Assembly (NCBI RefSeq): GCF_001866665.1
Contig: NZ_MLYO01000082.1
Location: forward strand, 30,975 to 94,974
DNA from: Streptomyces monashensis
Lineage (GTDB): Bacteria; Actinomycetota; Actinomycetes; Streptomycetales; Streptomycetaceae
Direction of reading: 5' to 3'
DNA length: 64,000 nt
Notes under the pieces: model-generated
What the model was told of the DNA's origin: nothing
The model's input: the letters and a program-made list of their open reading frames with translations, nothing else
Databases searched by the model: none
Shown: positions 32,758-41,371 of the stretch, in pieces
Layout: each line of letters begins with the position of its first letter
How positions within the stretch are numbered: the stretch's first letter is position 1
Made by a program: the position numbers and the translations under genes

Positions 32758-34605
32758 ATGAAGTCGCCCATTCCCAGAACCGTCCTCCGGACCAGACGCC
32801 GAGCCCTCTCGTCCGTCGCCCTGCTCATGGCCGCCGTCGCCTCGACCCTGGTTCCCGCCGCACCCTCCCAAGCCGCGGACACCAGCGTCACCGTCGACTT
32901 CGCCACCGCCGGCGGCGCCCCGACGTACCACGCCTCCGGAATGATCTACGGCATGACGCCGGACGGCTCGCTGCCGCAGGACCACTTCTTCAAGGACATC
33001 AAGTGGCACTTCATGCGGGCCGGCGGCGCGCAGCTCAACAGCGGCGGCTACGCCACCAGCCTCGCCGACTACCAGACCCGCTGGAACGCGACCTTAGCGC
33101 AGTACAAACGGACCGTCGCGCTCGGCGGCACGTTCGTGCTGCTCCCGCACGACCTGTGGGGCGCGGACGGCACCACCAACCAGGGCTGGCCGGGCGACAA
33201 CGGTGACTGGACACAGTTCGACAACTTCGTCACCCAGCTCATCAACGACGTCAAAGCCAACAACATGACCGTCGAGTGGGACCTGTGGAACGAGCCCGAC
33301 GGGGCCGGCTTCTGGAAGCCCTCGCAGGCGCAGTACCTGCAGATGTGGTCGCGCTTCTACGCCCGGGTCCGGACAGCCTTCCCGGGCCAGCTCATCGTCG
33401 GACCGAGCACGGCCTCCCAGCCGAACTCCTCCAACACCTGGTGGACCGCCTACCTGAACTACGTCAAGGCCAACAACGTCGCCCCCGACATCTACAGCTG
33501 GCACGATGAGCCGGGCGACCCCGCCACCGACGTCGGCCGCGTCAACTCCGTCCTGTCAGCGGCCGGGTTGCCCCGCACCCGCCCCTACCAGATCAACGAG
33601 TACGCCACCCCGTCCATGCAGTCCCCGGGTGGCGGCGCCTGGTTCGTCGGCCGCCTGGAGCGCGCCGGCGCCGACGGTCTGCGCGGCAACTGGGCCTCCG
33701 GCACGGGCCTGCACGACGACGAGGCGAACCTGCTCACCAAGAACGGCACCGGCCAGTACCTGCCGCTCGGCGAGTGGTTCCTGTACCGCTACTACGGCTC
33801 GCAGACCGGCAACATCGTCAACCTCGTCCCCGGCACCAACACCGACGGCCTCGCCACCAAGGACAACACCGCCGAGAACGCCAAGATCCTGCTCGGCAGC
33901 AACGGCAACACCGGTACGGTCACCGTCAACCTCACCGGCCTCAACACCACGTCGGTCGTGGAGAACAACCAGGTCCGTGCGGTCGTCCAGCGTGTCCCGT
34001 ACGACAACGGCGCGGCGGTCGCCGGACCGGAGACGGTCTCCGACACCACCCTGAGTGTCAGCAACGACGCAGCGTCGGTGAGCATCCCCTGGGCGAACGC
34101 CAAGGACGGCTACACCGTCACCCTGCTCCCGCCGTCGAACACGACGATCTCGACCGTCGCGGTCAGCGAGAACAGCAGCCAGTGCCTGGACGACACCAAC
34201 CTGAGCACCGCCAACGGCACGCAGTACCAGCAGTACTACTGCGAGGGCGGTTACCAGCAGATGCTCGACCTCAAGCCGGTGAGCGGCAGGACGAACACGT
34301 ACACCGTGGTGAACGAGCTCAGCGGCGAGTGCCTCGACGTCTCCGGGGCGTCCACCGCCGACGGCGCCGCCGTCATCCAGTACACCTGCAACGGCGGCAC
34401 CAACCAGCAGTTCACCCTCGACCCCGTCACCGCGCTCGGCAACGGCAAGGACTACCAACTGGTCGCCGTCCACAGCGGCAAGTGCGTCGACGTCAGCAAG
34501 GTGTCCACCACGGCCGGCGCGCTGATCCACCAGTGGACCTGCGACCCGGCGAACGTGCTGAGCACCAAGAAGAACCAGGTCTGGCGCCTCTCCGGCAAGG
34601 GCTGA
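32758..34605 (+). CDS. Secreted GH39-like glycosidase with ricin-type CBM13
   Basis: This 615-residue protein has a signal peptide (ending APSQA). A clan GH-A barrel has WDLWNEPDG (acid/base E179) and YQINEYATP (nucleophile E281), spacing and motifs close to GH39. A beta domain follows, and residues about 468-615 form a ricin trefoil (QCLDDTN, ECLDVSG, KCVDVSK). AGGAG lies before the ATG. It ends the rightward run, followed by a strong hairpin. Its INEYA motif recurs in the large glycosidase on the other side of the LacI gene, so the locus encodes two related extracellular enzymes that may release one oligosaccharide for the transporter. Confidence 0.85.
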   Translation: MKSPIPRTVLRTRRRALSSVALLMAAVASTLVPAAPSQAADTSVTVDFATAGGAPTYHASGMIYGMTPDGSLPQDHFFKDIKWHFMRAGGAQLNSGGYATSLADYQTRWNATLAQYKRTVALGGTFVLLPHDLWGADGTTNQGWPGDNGDWTQFDNFVTQLINDVKANNMTVEWDLWNEPDGAGFWKPSQAQYLQMWSRFYARVRTAFPGQLIVGPSTASQPNSSNTWWTAYLNYVKANNVAPDIYSWHDEPGDPATDVGRVNSVLSAAGLPRTRPYQINEYATPSMQSPGGGAWFVGRLERAGADGLRGNWASGTGLHDDEANLLTKNGTGQYLPLGEWFLYRYYGSQTGNIVNLVPGTNTDGLATKDNTAENAKILLGSNGNTGTVTVNLTGLNTTSVVENNQVRAVVQRVPYDNGAAVAGPETVSDTTLSVSNDAASVSIPWANAKDGYTVTLLPPSNTTISTVAVSENSSQCLDDTNLSTANGTQYQQYYCEGGYQQMLDLKPVSGRTNTYTVVNELSGECLDVSGASTADGAAVIQYTCNGGTNQQFTLDPVTALGNGKDYQLVAVHSGKCVDVSKVSTTAGALIHQWTCDPANVLSTKKNQVWRLSGKG

Positions 34606-34678
34606 CGCCCGGTACCTTGCCAGAGCTGTCACGGCTCAAGATCCGACCCGGAGTTGAGAACGCCCGCGTGCAGCGGAA

Positions 34679-34720
34679 GGCCCCGCCCACCCGCCAAGGG
34701 GGAGACGGACGGGCGGGGCC
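34679..34720 (+). terminator. Hairpin after the GH39-like gene
   Basis: GGCCCCGCCC (34679-34688) pairs perfectly with GGGCGGGGCC (34711-34720) around a 22-nt loop, 74 bp after the stop codon. It is a plausible end for the LacI, transporter and glycosidase run. Confidence 0.6.
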
Positions 34721-35374
34721 GGCCGTGAAGCCCGACCAGTGGCTGCCCTGGCCCTCCGGTGCCACGCGCACGGTGGCCGCTTCCATGGCCGGTGTCCCGG
34801 CGGCGACGCCGGCGGCCGAGGTGCTCCTCGACGGCATCCCAGAGCGGGTCAGGACCACCTTGTCGAACGATGCAGCGGCCGCCCCGGCGCCGGGGCGTGG
34901 CCGGCGAGGTCGCGGTCCCGGAGCAGTACTTCAGCTGCATCCCGGTCGAGCGCGGCGAGTTCGTCGCCGCGCCGTCGACGTGATCAGCGCGGCGAGTCGA
35001 GGCCGTCGACGACGTGCCGCAGATCGGCCTCCCCGGCCGGCATGTCGAAGCAGCGCCGTCCGCGCCCACGCGCCCGACGACGCCGACATCGTGCTGCTCC
35101 ACGTCACCCCGGCCGAGGTCCCGGGCGCGGCGCACGGTGCCTTCGCCGGTCTGCTCGGCCGCGGCCATGGCGAACGCGACCCCGGCACGCAGGTGGAGCA
35201 CCTGGCCGCCGCCTCCGCCGAGACGTTCCTGGCCGAGGCCGCGCAGCGTCTGGACCGTCCGATAGCGGCAGGCACCCGGCACCGGACTGACTGCTGTCGG
35301 TCTCCTGCCCCGCTGTCTCATTCCGGAGCGAGCCGGCCCTCTGCCGACATGGCTTGGTAGGGGCTGGGAGCTCC
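34721..35374 (+). pseudogene. Decayed region with a universal-stress-protein fragment
   Basis: The only recognisable coding signal is at 35073-35285: DDADIVLLHVTPAEVPGAAH, then GAFAGLLGRGHGERDPGTQV and AAASAETFLAEAAQRLDRP. This matches the first part of actinobacterial universal-stress-type (UspA-fold) proteins. There is no plausible start, and the frame loses similarity after about 35285, where the second half of the fold should follow. The 350 bp before it look like mixed-frame coding DNA without identifiable motifs. Confidence 0.5.
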
Positions 35375-36133
35375 TCACTCCTCCTGGTGGCGGGGCTTCG
35401 CCGGAGCACCCCGTCGACGTCCCACTGAGCCGGTGCCGAGTGACTCCGAGGAGTGCAGGTGTTCCCTCAACCACTGCTCCGTGTTGTTGACATGCAGGAG
35501 GGCGGCGGCCTGGCTCAGGAAGGCGTCGCGGGTCGAGAGGGCCGAGAAGATCGACTCGTGTTCGGCGAGCGTGCGGCCCGCGGCCTGATCGTCGACCAGG
35601 CCGCGCCAGATCCGGGCACGCAGCGTACGGCCCGAAATGCCTTCCAGGAGCGTGAGCAGCGAGTTGTTGCCCGTCGCGGAGATCACGGCCCGGTGGAAGG
35701 CCACGTCGTGGGCGTTGAGCTGCTCGACGTCGTCGCGGGCCCCGCGCATGGCGTCCAGATGGCGCTTGACCTCGGCGAGCTGCTCGTCGGAGATCCGGGT
35801 GGCGGCCAGCGCGGTCGCCGCCGGCTCCAGCAACCTGCGGACCTCCATCAAGTCCAGCAGCGCGGCCGAGTCGTTCTGGAGGAGTTCCACGGCTCCGCCG
35901 AGGCCTTCGAACAGCAGACTGGGCTCCAGACTGGTCACGTACGTGCCGTCACCTCGCCGGACCTCCAGCACGCGTGCGACGGCCAGCGCCTTGACGGCCT
36001 CGCGGGCGAGATTGCGGGACAGACCCAGCTGGGCGGCGAGGTCCGCCTCCGGTGGCAGTTTCGAACCCGGAGGCAGCGCGCCGCTGCGGATCAGCTCACG
36101 GATGTGCTCGATGGCCTTGTCGGTCAAAGACAC
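35375..36133 (-). CDS. GntR-family regulator, FadR subfamily
   Basis: This 252-residue protein has a winged helix (residues about 5-70: ELIRSGALPPGSKLPPEADL, LGLSRNLAREAVKALAV, GDGTYV). An all-helical FadR-type sensor (FCD) follows, with LMEVRRLLEPAATALAA, AHDVAFHRAVISATGNN and AEHESIFSALSTRDA; the D, H and H residues are those expected to hold a metal. The start is GTG at 36133 with GGAGGAG 6 nt upstream. Such regulators respond to sugar acids or similar carboxylates. The neighbours are pseudogenes, so its target is not shown by context. The ACATgggATGT palindromes upstream of GH27 are the only GntR-like sites I found. Confidence 0.9.
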   Translation of the reverse strand: MSLTDKAIEHIRELIRSGALPPGSKLPPEADLAAQLGLSRNLAREAVKALAVARVLEVRRGDGTYVTSLEPSLLFEGLGGAVELLQNDSAALLDLMEVRRLLEPAATALAATRISDEQLAEVKRHLDAMRGARDDVEQLNAHDVAFHRAVISATGNNSLLTLLEGISGRTLRARIWRGLVDDQAAGRTLAEHESIFSALSTRDAFLSQAAALLHVNNTEQWLREHLHSSESLGTGSVGRRRGAPAKPRHQEE

Positions 36134-36404
36134 CGCGCACTCCTCCCGCGACCGGCCCGCGCCGGTACGTCCATCAGGCCCGAGCGCGAAGATCGACTCA
36201 CAGACCGCCGGGAACGGGCCGATGGTGAAGCTGCGCGTCTCGTTCGACCCGTTCGTGGTTTCGCATGCTCAGGGTGACGTCGATGATACTGGGACGCGTG
36301 CCGGGGGAGGCCATGGCCGCGGCGGGCCGGCTCGTCCCGTGTTCCCTCGGCGGCCTGTCGTGGGGCGAGCAGCCTGGAGTTCTGGAGGCCGTCACGGACA
36401 GGCG

Positions 36405-37477
36405 AGGCGCCCGGAGCCGATCAGCGGCCGCGAACCCGTCGAGGACGTGGAACACGTGGGTCGCCGTACCGGTGGCCGATGGCGTGCGTGTGCATCTGCC
36501 GTCCGTCCGCGTCCGGGGCGCGGACAAGAGCCTGGTAGTCCCGGTCGCTGACGTACAGGTCGTCGCGGTGGTCGGTCGGCTTGCCCCGGGCGCCCGGGCA
36601 GGGCGTCAGCAGGGCGGCGGTCCGGGCCGGGAACTCCATCACGCCGTCGAGGAACGCCTTGGCCGTCGTCAGTCGCAGCGTGGCCGGTCCGGCGTAACCT
36701 CTGCGCACGTCGTGCAGGTACTCGGCTGCCGCCTGGGGCTTCTTGGCGAGGTCGGCATAGGTCTTGACGCTGTCCTCGCTGCCGGCGGCGTCGAGGAAGG
36801 ACGTGATGCCGTTGGCCGGGAGCGTGTGGGCCATCCTGGCGTGGGCGACGTCGACCTGGTCGGCACTCGGCGGAGGAACCACCGCGGAGACGAGCCCTTG
36901 GGCGTTGTCGTTGAGCAGACAGGTCGGGTTCCCCGCGCTGTCGCGGACGATGTGCCCGCCTGCCGGGTCGGCGGTGCCGCGGTCGACTCCCGCGAGCGCG
37001 AGTGCCCGGCTGTTGACGAGGCTGTTGTGGAAGTCCGAACCCCTGCAGGTAGACCGGGCGCCTGGTGTTCAGCGAGTCGAGCAGCGTCTTGTCTGCGACG
37101 GTGCCCGCGGGCTGCAGGCCCACCGGGTCCGGTCGGTGACGTGGAGCCAGCCGTCCGGTTCCTGAGGCGCCGTGGCGTCCAGCATGCTCCTGGAGCATGG
37201 CCCGGAACTGCGGAACTGTCATGTCCTGATTGCGCAGAGACGGGTTCAGGGACCGCATGGCCGCAGCGAGCGGGTGCATGTGCCCGTCCTGGAGGCCCGG
37301 CATGACCGTACCTCTGTGAGCGTCGATGACGACGGTACGGCGGCCGATGCGACGGCGTATCTCCGCGTCGGACCCGACCGCGAGGATCCTTCCGTCGCTG
37401 CCGACGGCCATCGCCTGGGCCGGTGCGCCTCCGTGGGCTTCGGTGGACACCGGCCCGTTCAGCACTACGGTGGCCAC
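36405..37477 (-). pseudogene. Amidohydrolase (YtcJ-like), frameshifted and truncated
   Basis: The GTG at 37477 opens ATVVLNGPVSTEAHGG, VIDAHRGTVMPGLQDGHMHP (metal-binding HxH) and TVPQFRAMLQ. The signal then changes frame near 37170 (DPVGLQPAGTVADKTLLDSL). It changes again near 37030 and near 36880 (PPSADQVDVAHARMAHTLPA, KTYADLAKKPQAAAEYLHDV, GRQMHTHAIGHR), and once more near 36470 (THVFHVLDGFAAADRL). After about 36405 the remaining third of the family sequence, with the last metal aspartate, is missing. At least three indels plus C-terminal loss make it non-functional. In life it would have been an imidazolonepropionase-type metallohydrolase. Confidence 0.8.
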
Positions 37478-37518
37478 CCGCGCCGGGGAGCGGCCGGTCG
37501 CGGGAGCGCGGCATACCG

Positions 37519-38124
37519 ATGATCAGCGAAGGCCGGCCGCCCCAGCCGCGCCGGTGCGACGCATGGGTGGACGCCGACCACGAATCGGGCCTGCGCCTTC
37601 TGCTCGACCACCTCGCGCAGTCCGGCGCCCGGCGGATCGGGCTCTCCCTGCCTCTTCACGACGATGCGTACCCGCCCCTGACCGCACACGCCTACCGGTC
37701 CTGGTGCGACGAACACCGCATGCCCGCCCTCGTGGAGGAGCACGCCTCGCTGCCCGACTACTTCACGTCTGAACAGAACGCGGTCAGCCGACTCCTCGAT
37801 CGCGATCCGACACCGGACGCCGTCATCGGCGTCTACTCCGACTCCGGTCACAACATCCTCGCCGCCGCGCGCCAGCACGGTCTTCGGGTGCCGAGGGATC
37901 TGCTGGTGGCGTGCGTCACCGGGGATCCGGACTACGCGGGCACAGCTCCGCCCGTCACCACTGTCAGCCTCCGTCCGGACCAGGTGGGCACCGAAGCGGT
38001 CGATCTGCTGGTCGCTCTGATCAACGCCCGCAGCGGTGTGGAGCGGCGTCGGCTCGTGCAACCGGTGCTGCTCCCTCGCCGTTCCACGCGCTGCGGGGTG
38101 CGACGGAGGAACGGCACACCGTGA
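37519..38124 (+). pseudogene. LacI-family regulator lacking its DNA-binding domain
   Basis: About 200 residues match the C-terminal half of a LacI sugar sensor: DADHESGLRLLLDHLAQSGA, RRIGLSLP, TPDAVIGVYSDSGHNILAAA, LRVPRDLLVACVTGDPDYAG, PPVTTVSLRPDQVGTEAVDL. Upstream of residue 1 the frame runs into the divergent amidohydrolase remnant with no helix-turn-helix, so the first 150 or so residues are gone. An ATG at 37519 exists but its ribosome site is poor. The most likely reading is a 5'-truncated pseudogene. Expression as a stand-alone effector-binding domain is possible but unsupported. Confidence 0.75.
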
Positions 38125-38672
38125 CCGCGGTAGGGCTACGGAGGCGCTGGTTCCGCCCCTCTTCGTCGAGGGGGGGCCGGCCGGGGACAGCCGGTCGCGC
38201 ATGTGCGGAGGGGAGGACCCGCCTGGCGGACCGCAAGATGCCAGGGCGGTCCTCTACCGCCATGTACCGCTCGCCGCAGTGCTCACGGACTTCCACATCG
38301 AGATCCAGGACGAGAGCAGGGAAGCGCGTACTGAGCGCAGGCGCTCCGCCGAGCCGCCACGGGGACAGGTCAGGTCGTAGCCGAGCAGGAATCCAGCGGT
38401 CTTTGCGCGCGGTGTCCACCGCGCCGAGCAGTGCATGCCGCCAGGCACCGGGACTCGTCATGCATACCCCAACCGCCCTGCGATCTTGTGATCAAGACCT
38501 TAATCACTCAGCGTACCCAGCGACGGCGCCGGTACTGCCGCTGGACAAGGAGTGATCAGATGCCAGATGTCCTCGACGGAACCTCTGAAGGGCCTGTGGG
38601 CGGCCGGCTGCACCCATGGACGGTCCGGGCCGCGGGTGCCGGGCACGAGTCACATGAACAAGAGGGGAAGCG
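38125..38672. other. Gap with no confident gene
   Basis: The 550 bp between the LacI fragment and the chimera show only weak coding signals. A reverse frame ending at 38021 and starting at 38461 (MTSPGAWRHALLGAVDTARK, then PDLSPWRLGGAPALSTRFPA) has reasonable composition but overlaps the LacI fragment, and I recognise no family. It may be a small unknown gene or a remnant. Confidence 0.3.
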
Positions 38673-39593
38673 GTGGAGGCGACAGTTTCACGGGTGCGGC
38701 AAGGCATCATACCTCCGGTCGTTGCGGCGCGTTGGGCGCTGTGGACGTTCGTCATCACCAACCTGGTGACCGTCGAGGCCTTGTTCTTCACCGCTGGGTC
38801 CGGCGCGAACGGGGTGCTCACGGGCGCCAAGTTCTTCGGCCTGCACGCCGCTGTGCTGATGCTGTTCCAACTGCTGCTGGTGGCCCGGCTGCCGTGGCTC
38901 GACCGCCGTATCGGCATGGACCGGTTGACTGTGTGGCACCGGTGGGTCGGCTTCACCCTGCTGTGGACCATCCTCACCCACGCCGTGCTGGTGGTGCTGG
39001 GCTACGCGAGTCTCGCTGGCGCGTCGATGACGAAGACGTTCCTCGCGCTGGCCGGTGTCCCGGCCTCCCTGCTCGGGATGTGCGCCGCGGCGATCGTCGT
39101 CGTGGTCGCCGCGGTTTCCGCCCGGTACGTGAGGGGGCGGCTGCGGTACGAGGTCTGGCACGGCCTGCACCTGCTGTTGTACCTGGCGTTGGGACTGGCG
39201 TTCGTCCACCAGTTGCAGGAGACCACGACCTTCAGCTACTCCGCGCCCGCGAAGGTCTACTGGTGGGCTCTGTGGCTTTGCGCGTTCGGTGCCCTGGTGA
39301 CGGGCCGGATCGTCATGCCTCTGTGGCGCAACATCGCCGCGGGCGCAGAGCTCCTCGGCATCAACGCTCGGGACCTGACGACGCTGGACGTGGATCGCAA
39401 GGTGTTCGCCGACCTCGTGACGGCCATCCCGGAAGGCACGGTCAAGGTCGCGGAATCGGGAGTGACGGGCCCCAAGGATGTTGCGGAGTACCGCGGTTGG
39501 GGAGCTGACGCGGTGCTGGTCGGCGAGGCACTGGTGCGCTCGGGAGACCCGCGCAGCGCCGTGCGCGAGTTCATCGAGGCGGCCGGGGCGTAA
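38673..39593 (+). CDS. In-frame chimera: ferric-reductase-like membrane domain fused to the C-terminal part of TrpC
   Basis: Residues 1 to about 221 form a ferric-reductase-like heme membrane domain with about five or six helices. Histidines are spaced as heme ligands (KFFGLHAAVLM, LTVWHRWVGF, ILTHAVLVVL, WHGLHLLLYLALGLAFVHQL). The flavin/NAD-binding reductase part that should follow MPLWRN is absent. Instead, from about residue 223, comes AAGAELLGINARDLTTLDVD, KVAESGVTG and ADAVLVGEALVRSGDP. This is the last third of indole-3-glycerol-phosphate synthase (TrpC), with its conserved N231, E261 and S262 equivalents. The barrel is incomplete, so TrpC activity is not expected. GTG at 38673 has GAGGGG upstream. 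The junction lies near 39336-39342. It is probably a deletion fusion and may be non-functional, but the frame is open from end to end. Confidence 0.85.
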   Translation: MEATVSRVRQGIIPPVVAARWALWTFVITNLVTVEALFFTAGSGANGVLTGAKFFGLHAAVLMLFQLLLVARLPWLDRRIGMDRLTVWHRWVGFTLLWTILTHAVLVVLGYASLAGASMTKTFLALAGVPASLLGMCAAAIVVVVAAVSARYVRGRLRYEVWHGLHLLLYLALGLAFVHQLQETTTFSYSAPAKVYWWALWLCAFGALVTGRIVMPLWRNIAAGAELLGINARDLTTLDVDRKVFADLVTAIPEGTVKVAESGVTGPKDVAEYRGWGADAVLVGEALVRSGDPRSAVREFIEAAGA

Positions 39594-39744
39594 CGGCGAC
39601 TTACTCGGCCGGTGGCACGCCTGGACATGACGAGCCGAGCCACCGGACCGATTCGGCTCCGGCTGCTGTGGAGGCCGGGGCCGTCTTCAGCCGGTTCGAC
39701 GGGGGTCGGCCGGCCACGGAGAACCTGCGGAGACGCAGCGTCGG

Positions 39745-39910
39745 TCGAAGACCTGCCGTTCCAGCGAGTTGGTCGACCAGGTCTTCTCGCAGTGTGCGCC
39801 GGCGGAACGTCGACGAACGCGGTGATGTGTGTTGCCGCATCCAGCAGCATCGTCATGACCTGTGGAATCCGCCGTTCGAGCATGTCGGCGACCACACATT
39901 TCACGAAAAC
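39745..39910 (-). mobile_element. Remnant of an IS256-family (mutator-type) transposase
   Basis: The reverse strand reads VADMLERRIPQVMTMLLDAA, THITAFVDVPPAH and, after a frameshift, CEKTWSTNSLER. This is the well-conserved end region of IS256-family transposases (FxxPxxHWxKIWSTNPLER). Neither the catalytic part nor inverted repeats are visible. An N-terminal piece of the same transposase family occurs intact at the right edge of the window. Confidence 0.65.
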
Positions 39911-40233
39911 CCGCGACGAAGAACGCCCCGAGCCGGTGATCCATGCCGCCACCACCATCTCCGCCGTCCAGGATCCAGCGGGCACAACGGGTGCGCGGCA
40001 TCACCCTGCTCGGCCCCGTCGCCGCCGACCACAGCAGCCAGGCCAAGGCGGGTTACGGCCTCGGCAAGGCGGCCTTCACCAGCGACTGGGACAACCAGCA
40101 GGCGATCTGCCCACACGGGGAGTGGCACCAACGCAGCAGAGTTCGCCATGTGGGCGTGCCCGGAGGACGAACGTGCAAGGCGCGGGGAAGCCCACACTGC
40201 GACTGCGGCCCCGGGCTGCTGATCAGACCAGCA

Positions 40234-40796
40234 GTGCGCGACGAGCTGCTGGCCGCCGTCGATGTCGTTGGTGGCGCCGGTGAGGGCTCCGTTGGCCATG
40301 ATGCGCAGTGCCAGGGCGGCGACATCCGCAGGGCCGCCGCTCCTCCGGCCGATCGGCAGCGTCTTCCGCAACTGTTCCCGGCATGCTTCGAGTCGGTGAC
40401 CGAGGAGGGAGGCCGACAGCGGTGTGTCCACGGCATCATCGCGATTCGCCCACCGAAGTCATGTCCGGAGTCGGGCAGGTCGAGCTCGTCGAGGGGTGTC
40501 TACGACGGGCTGCCCGCTGTGACCGGTACATGGTCGACCGGCCTCGGCAGCTCATACAGAAAGCGCTCCAGACGATCAGTGTCCGTGGCGTCGAACGCGG
40601 CCGTACACGGGGCACTCAACTCGTCCGCCGCCCGCTTGAGACGATCGGCGTTCCGCGCCGCGAGCACCACCTCGCCGCGGGACGCACGCGCCTGCCGTGC
40701 CGTCTCGAGACCGATTCCCGCGCTGCCCCCCACCACGACCCTTTGTCCGGCCAGTTCTCCACCTACCGTGCGGGCTTCTCCCTCGCTCGCACTCAC
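40234..40796 (-). pseudogene. Short-chain dehydrogenase/reductase with internal deletion
   Basis: The frame from about 40796 gives the Rossmann start LAGQRVVVGGSAGIGLETAR, then FDATDTDRLERFLYELPRPV and DHVPVTAG, ending at a stop at 40500. A different frame from about 40440 gives the family end: RLEACREQLRKTLPIGRRSG, DVAALALRIMANGALTGATN and DIDGGQQLVAH. The middle, with the catalytic Ser-Tyr-Lys, is missing. The remaining 187 codons compare with about 250 in the family. It is therefore a pseudogene produced by an internal deletion plus a frame change. Confidence 0.75.
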
Positions 40797-41371
40797 AGCA
40801 GGTCACCGCCGTGCGAACCCGATTCCCGTACGTCCCTCCGCACGTCACACATGCTCACCTCCGTGTCTCCGGCGGATCCTCTCCTTCTCAGGCCATCGGG
40901 GACGCCGTACCGCTCCGAGATGTTCCGCAGCCTCCGCCCAGCGCGGACGCCCCGCCCACGTCGACTCGCTTCACCGAGTGCAGCGCCCGGCCGCGGCAGG
41001 TCGGGTCGGCCTTCGCGACGGGCAGGCTCCGCCGCACGTGATACAGCGCCCACGTGCAGGTGAGCATCTCCTCGAAGGAATTCGAGGTAATGATCGGGCA
41101 GTGTGTAGGGGTGCCTGAGTCGTCCTTGCCGGGAGGTTTCGTCAATGCTGATGCAGGACACGTCGCCATGGTCCGGCTTCGGTCCGGCGGGGTGGTGAGG
41201 GACGTACAGAGAGCCTGTCAGTGGGTTTCCGGTCATCAGGGTGCTCTGGAAGGCGCACTGCAGTGAGCGCGTGGCGGTAGTCGGCCGGGCTGTGGGGTGG
41301 CTTCCTGCGCAGGTCGATCAGAGCGTGTGGGACCCTCGCACCGCCCCGCCGCCCGGGCAGATCGCGCAACG
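40797..41371. other. Gap with no confident gene
   Basis: Reading frames on both strands are short and lack recognisable motifs. The reverse-strand phrase SFEEMLTCTWALYHVRRSLP and VAKADPTCRGRALHSVKRVD looks like coding composition, but I cannot assign it. I see no repeat or hairpin that stands out. Confidence 0.3.

Noticed and set aside
30851..32761. 636-codon forward frame overlapping the alpha-toroid glycosidase
   Set aside because: Composition is Arg/Pro-rich with no domain; the other forward frame encodes a conserved enzyme throughout.
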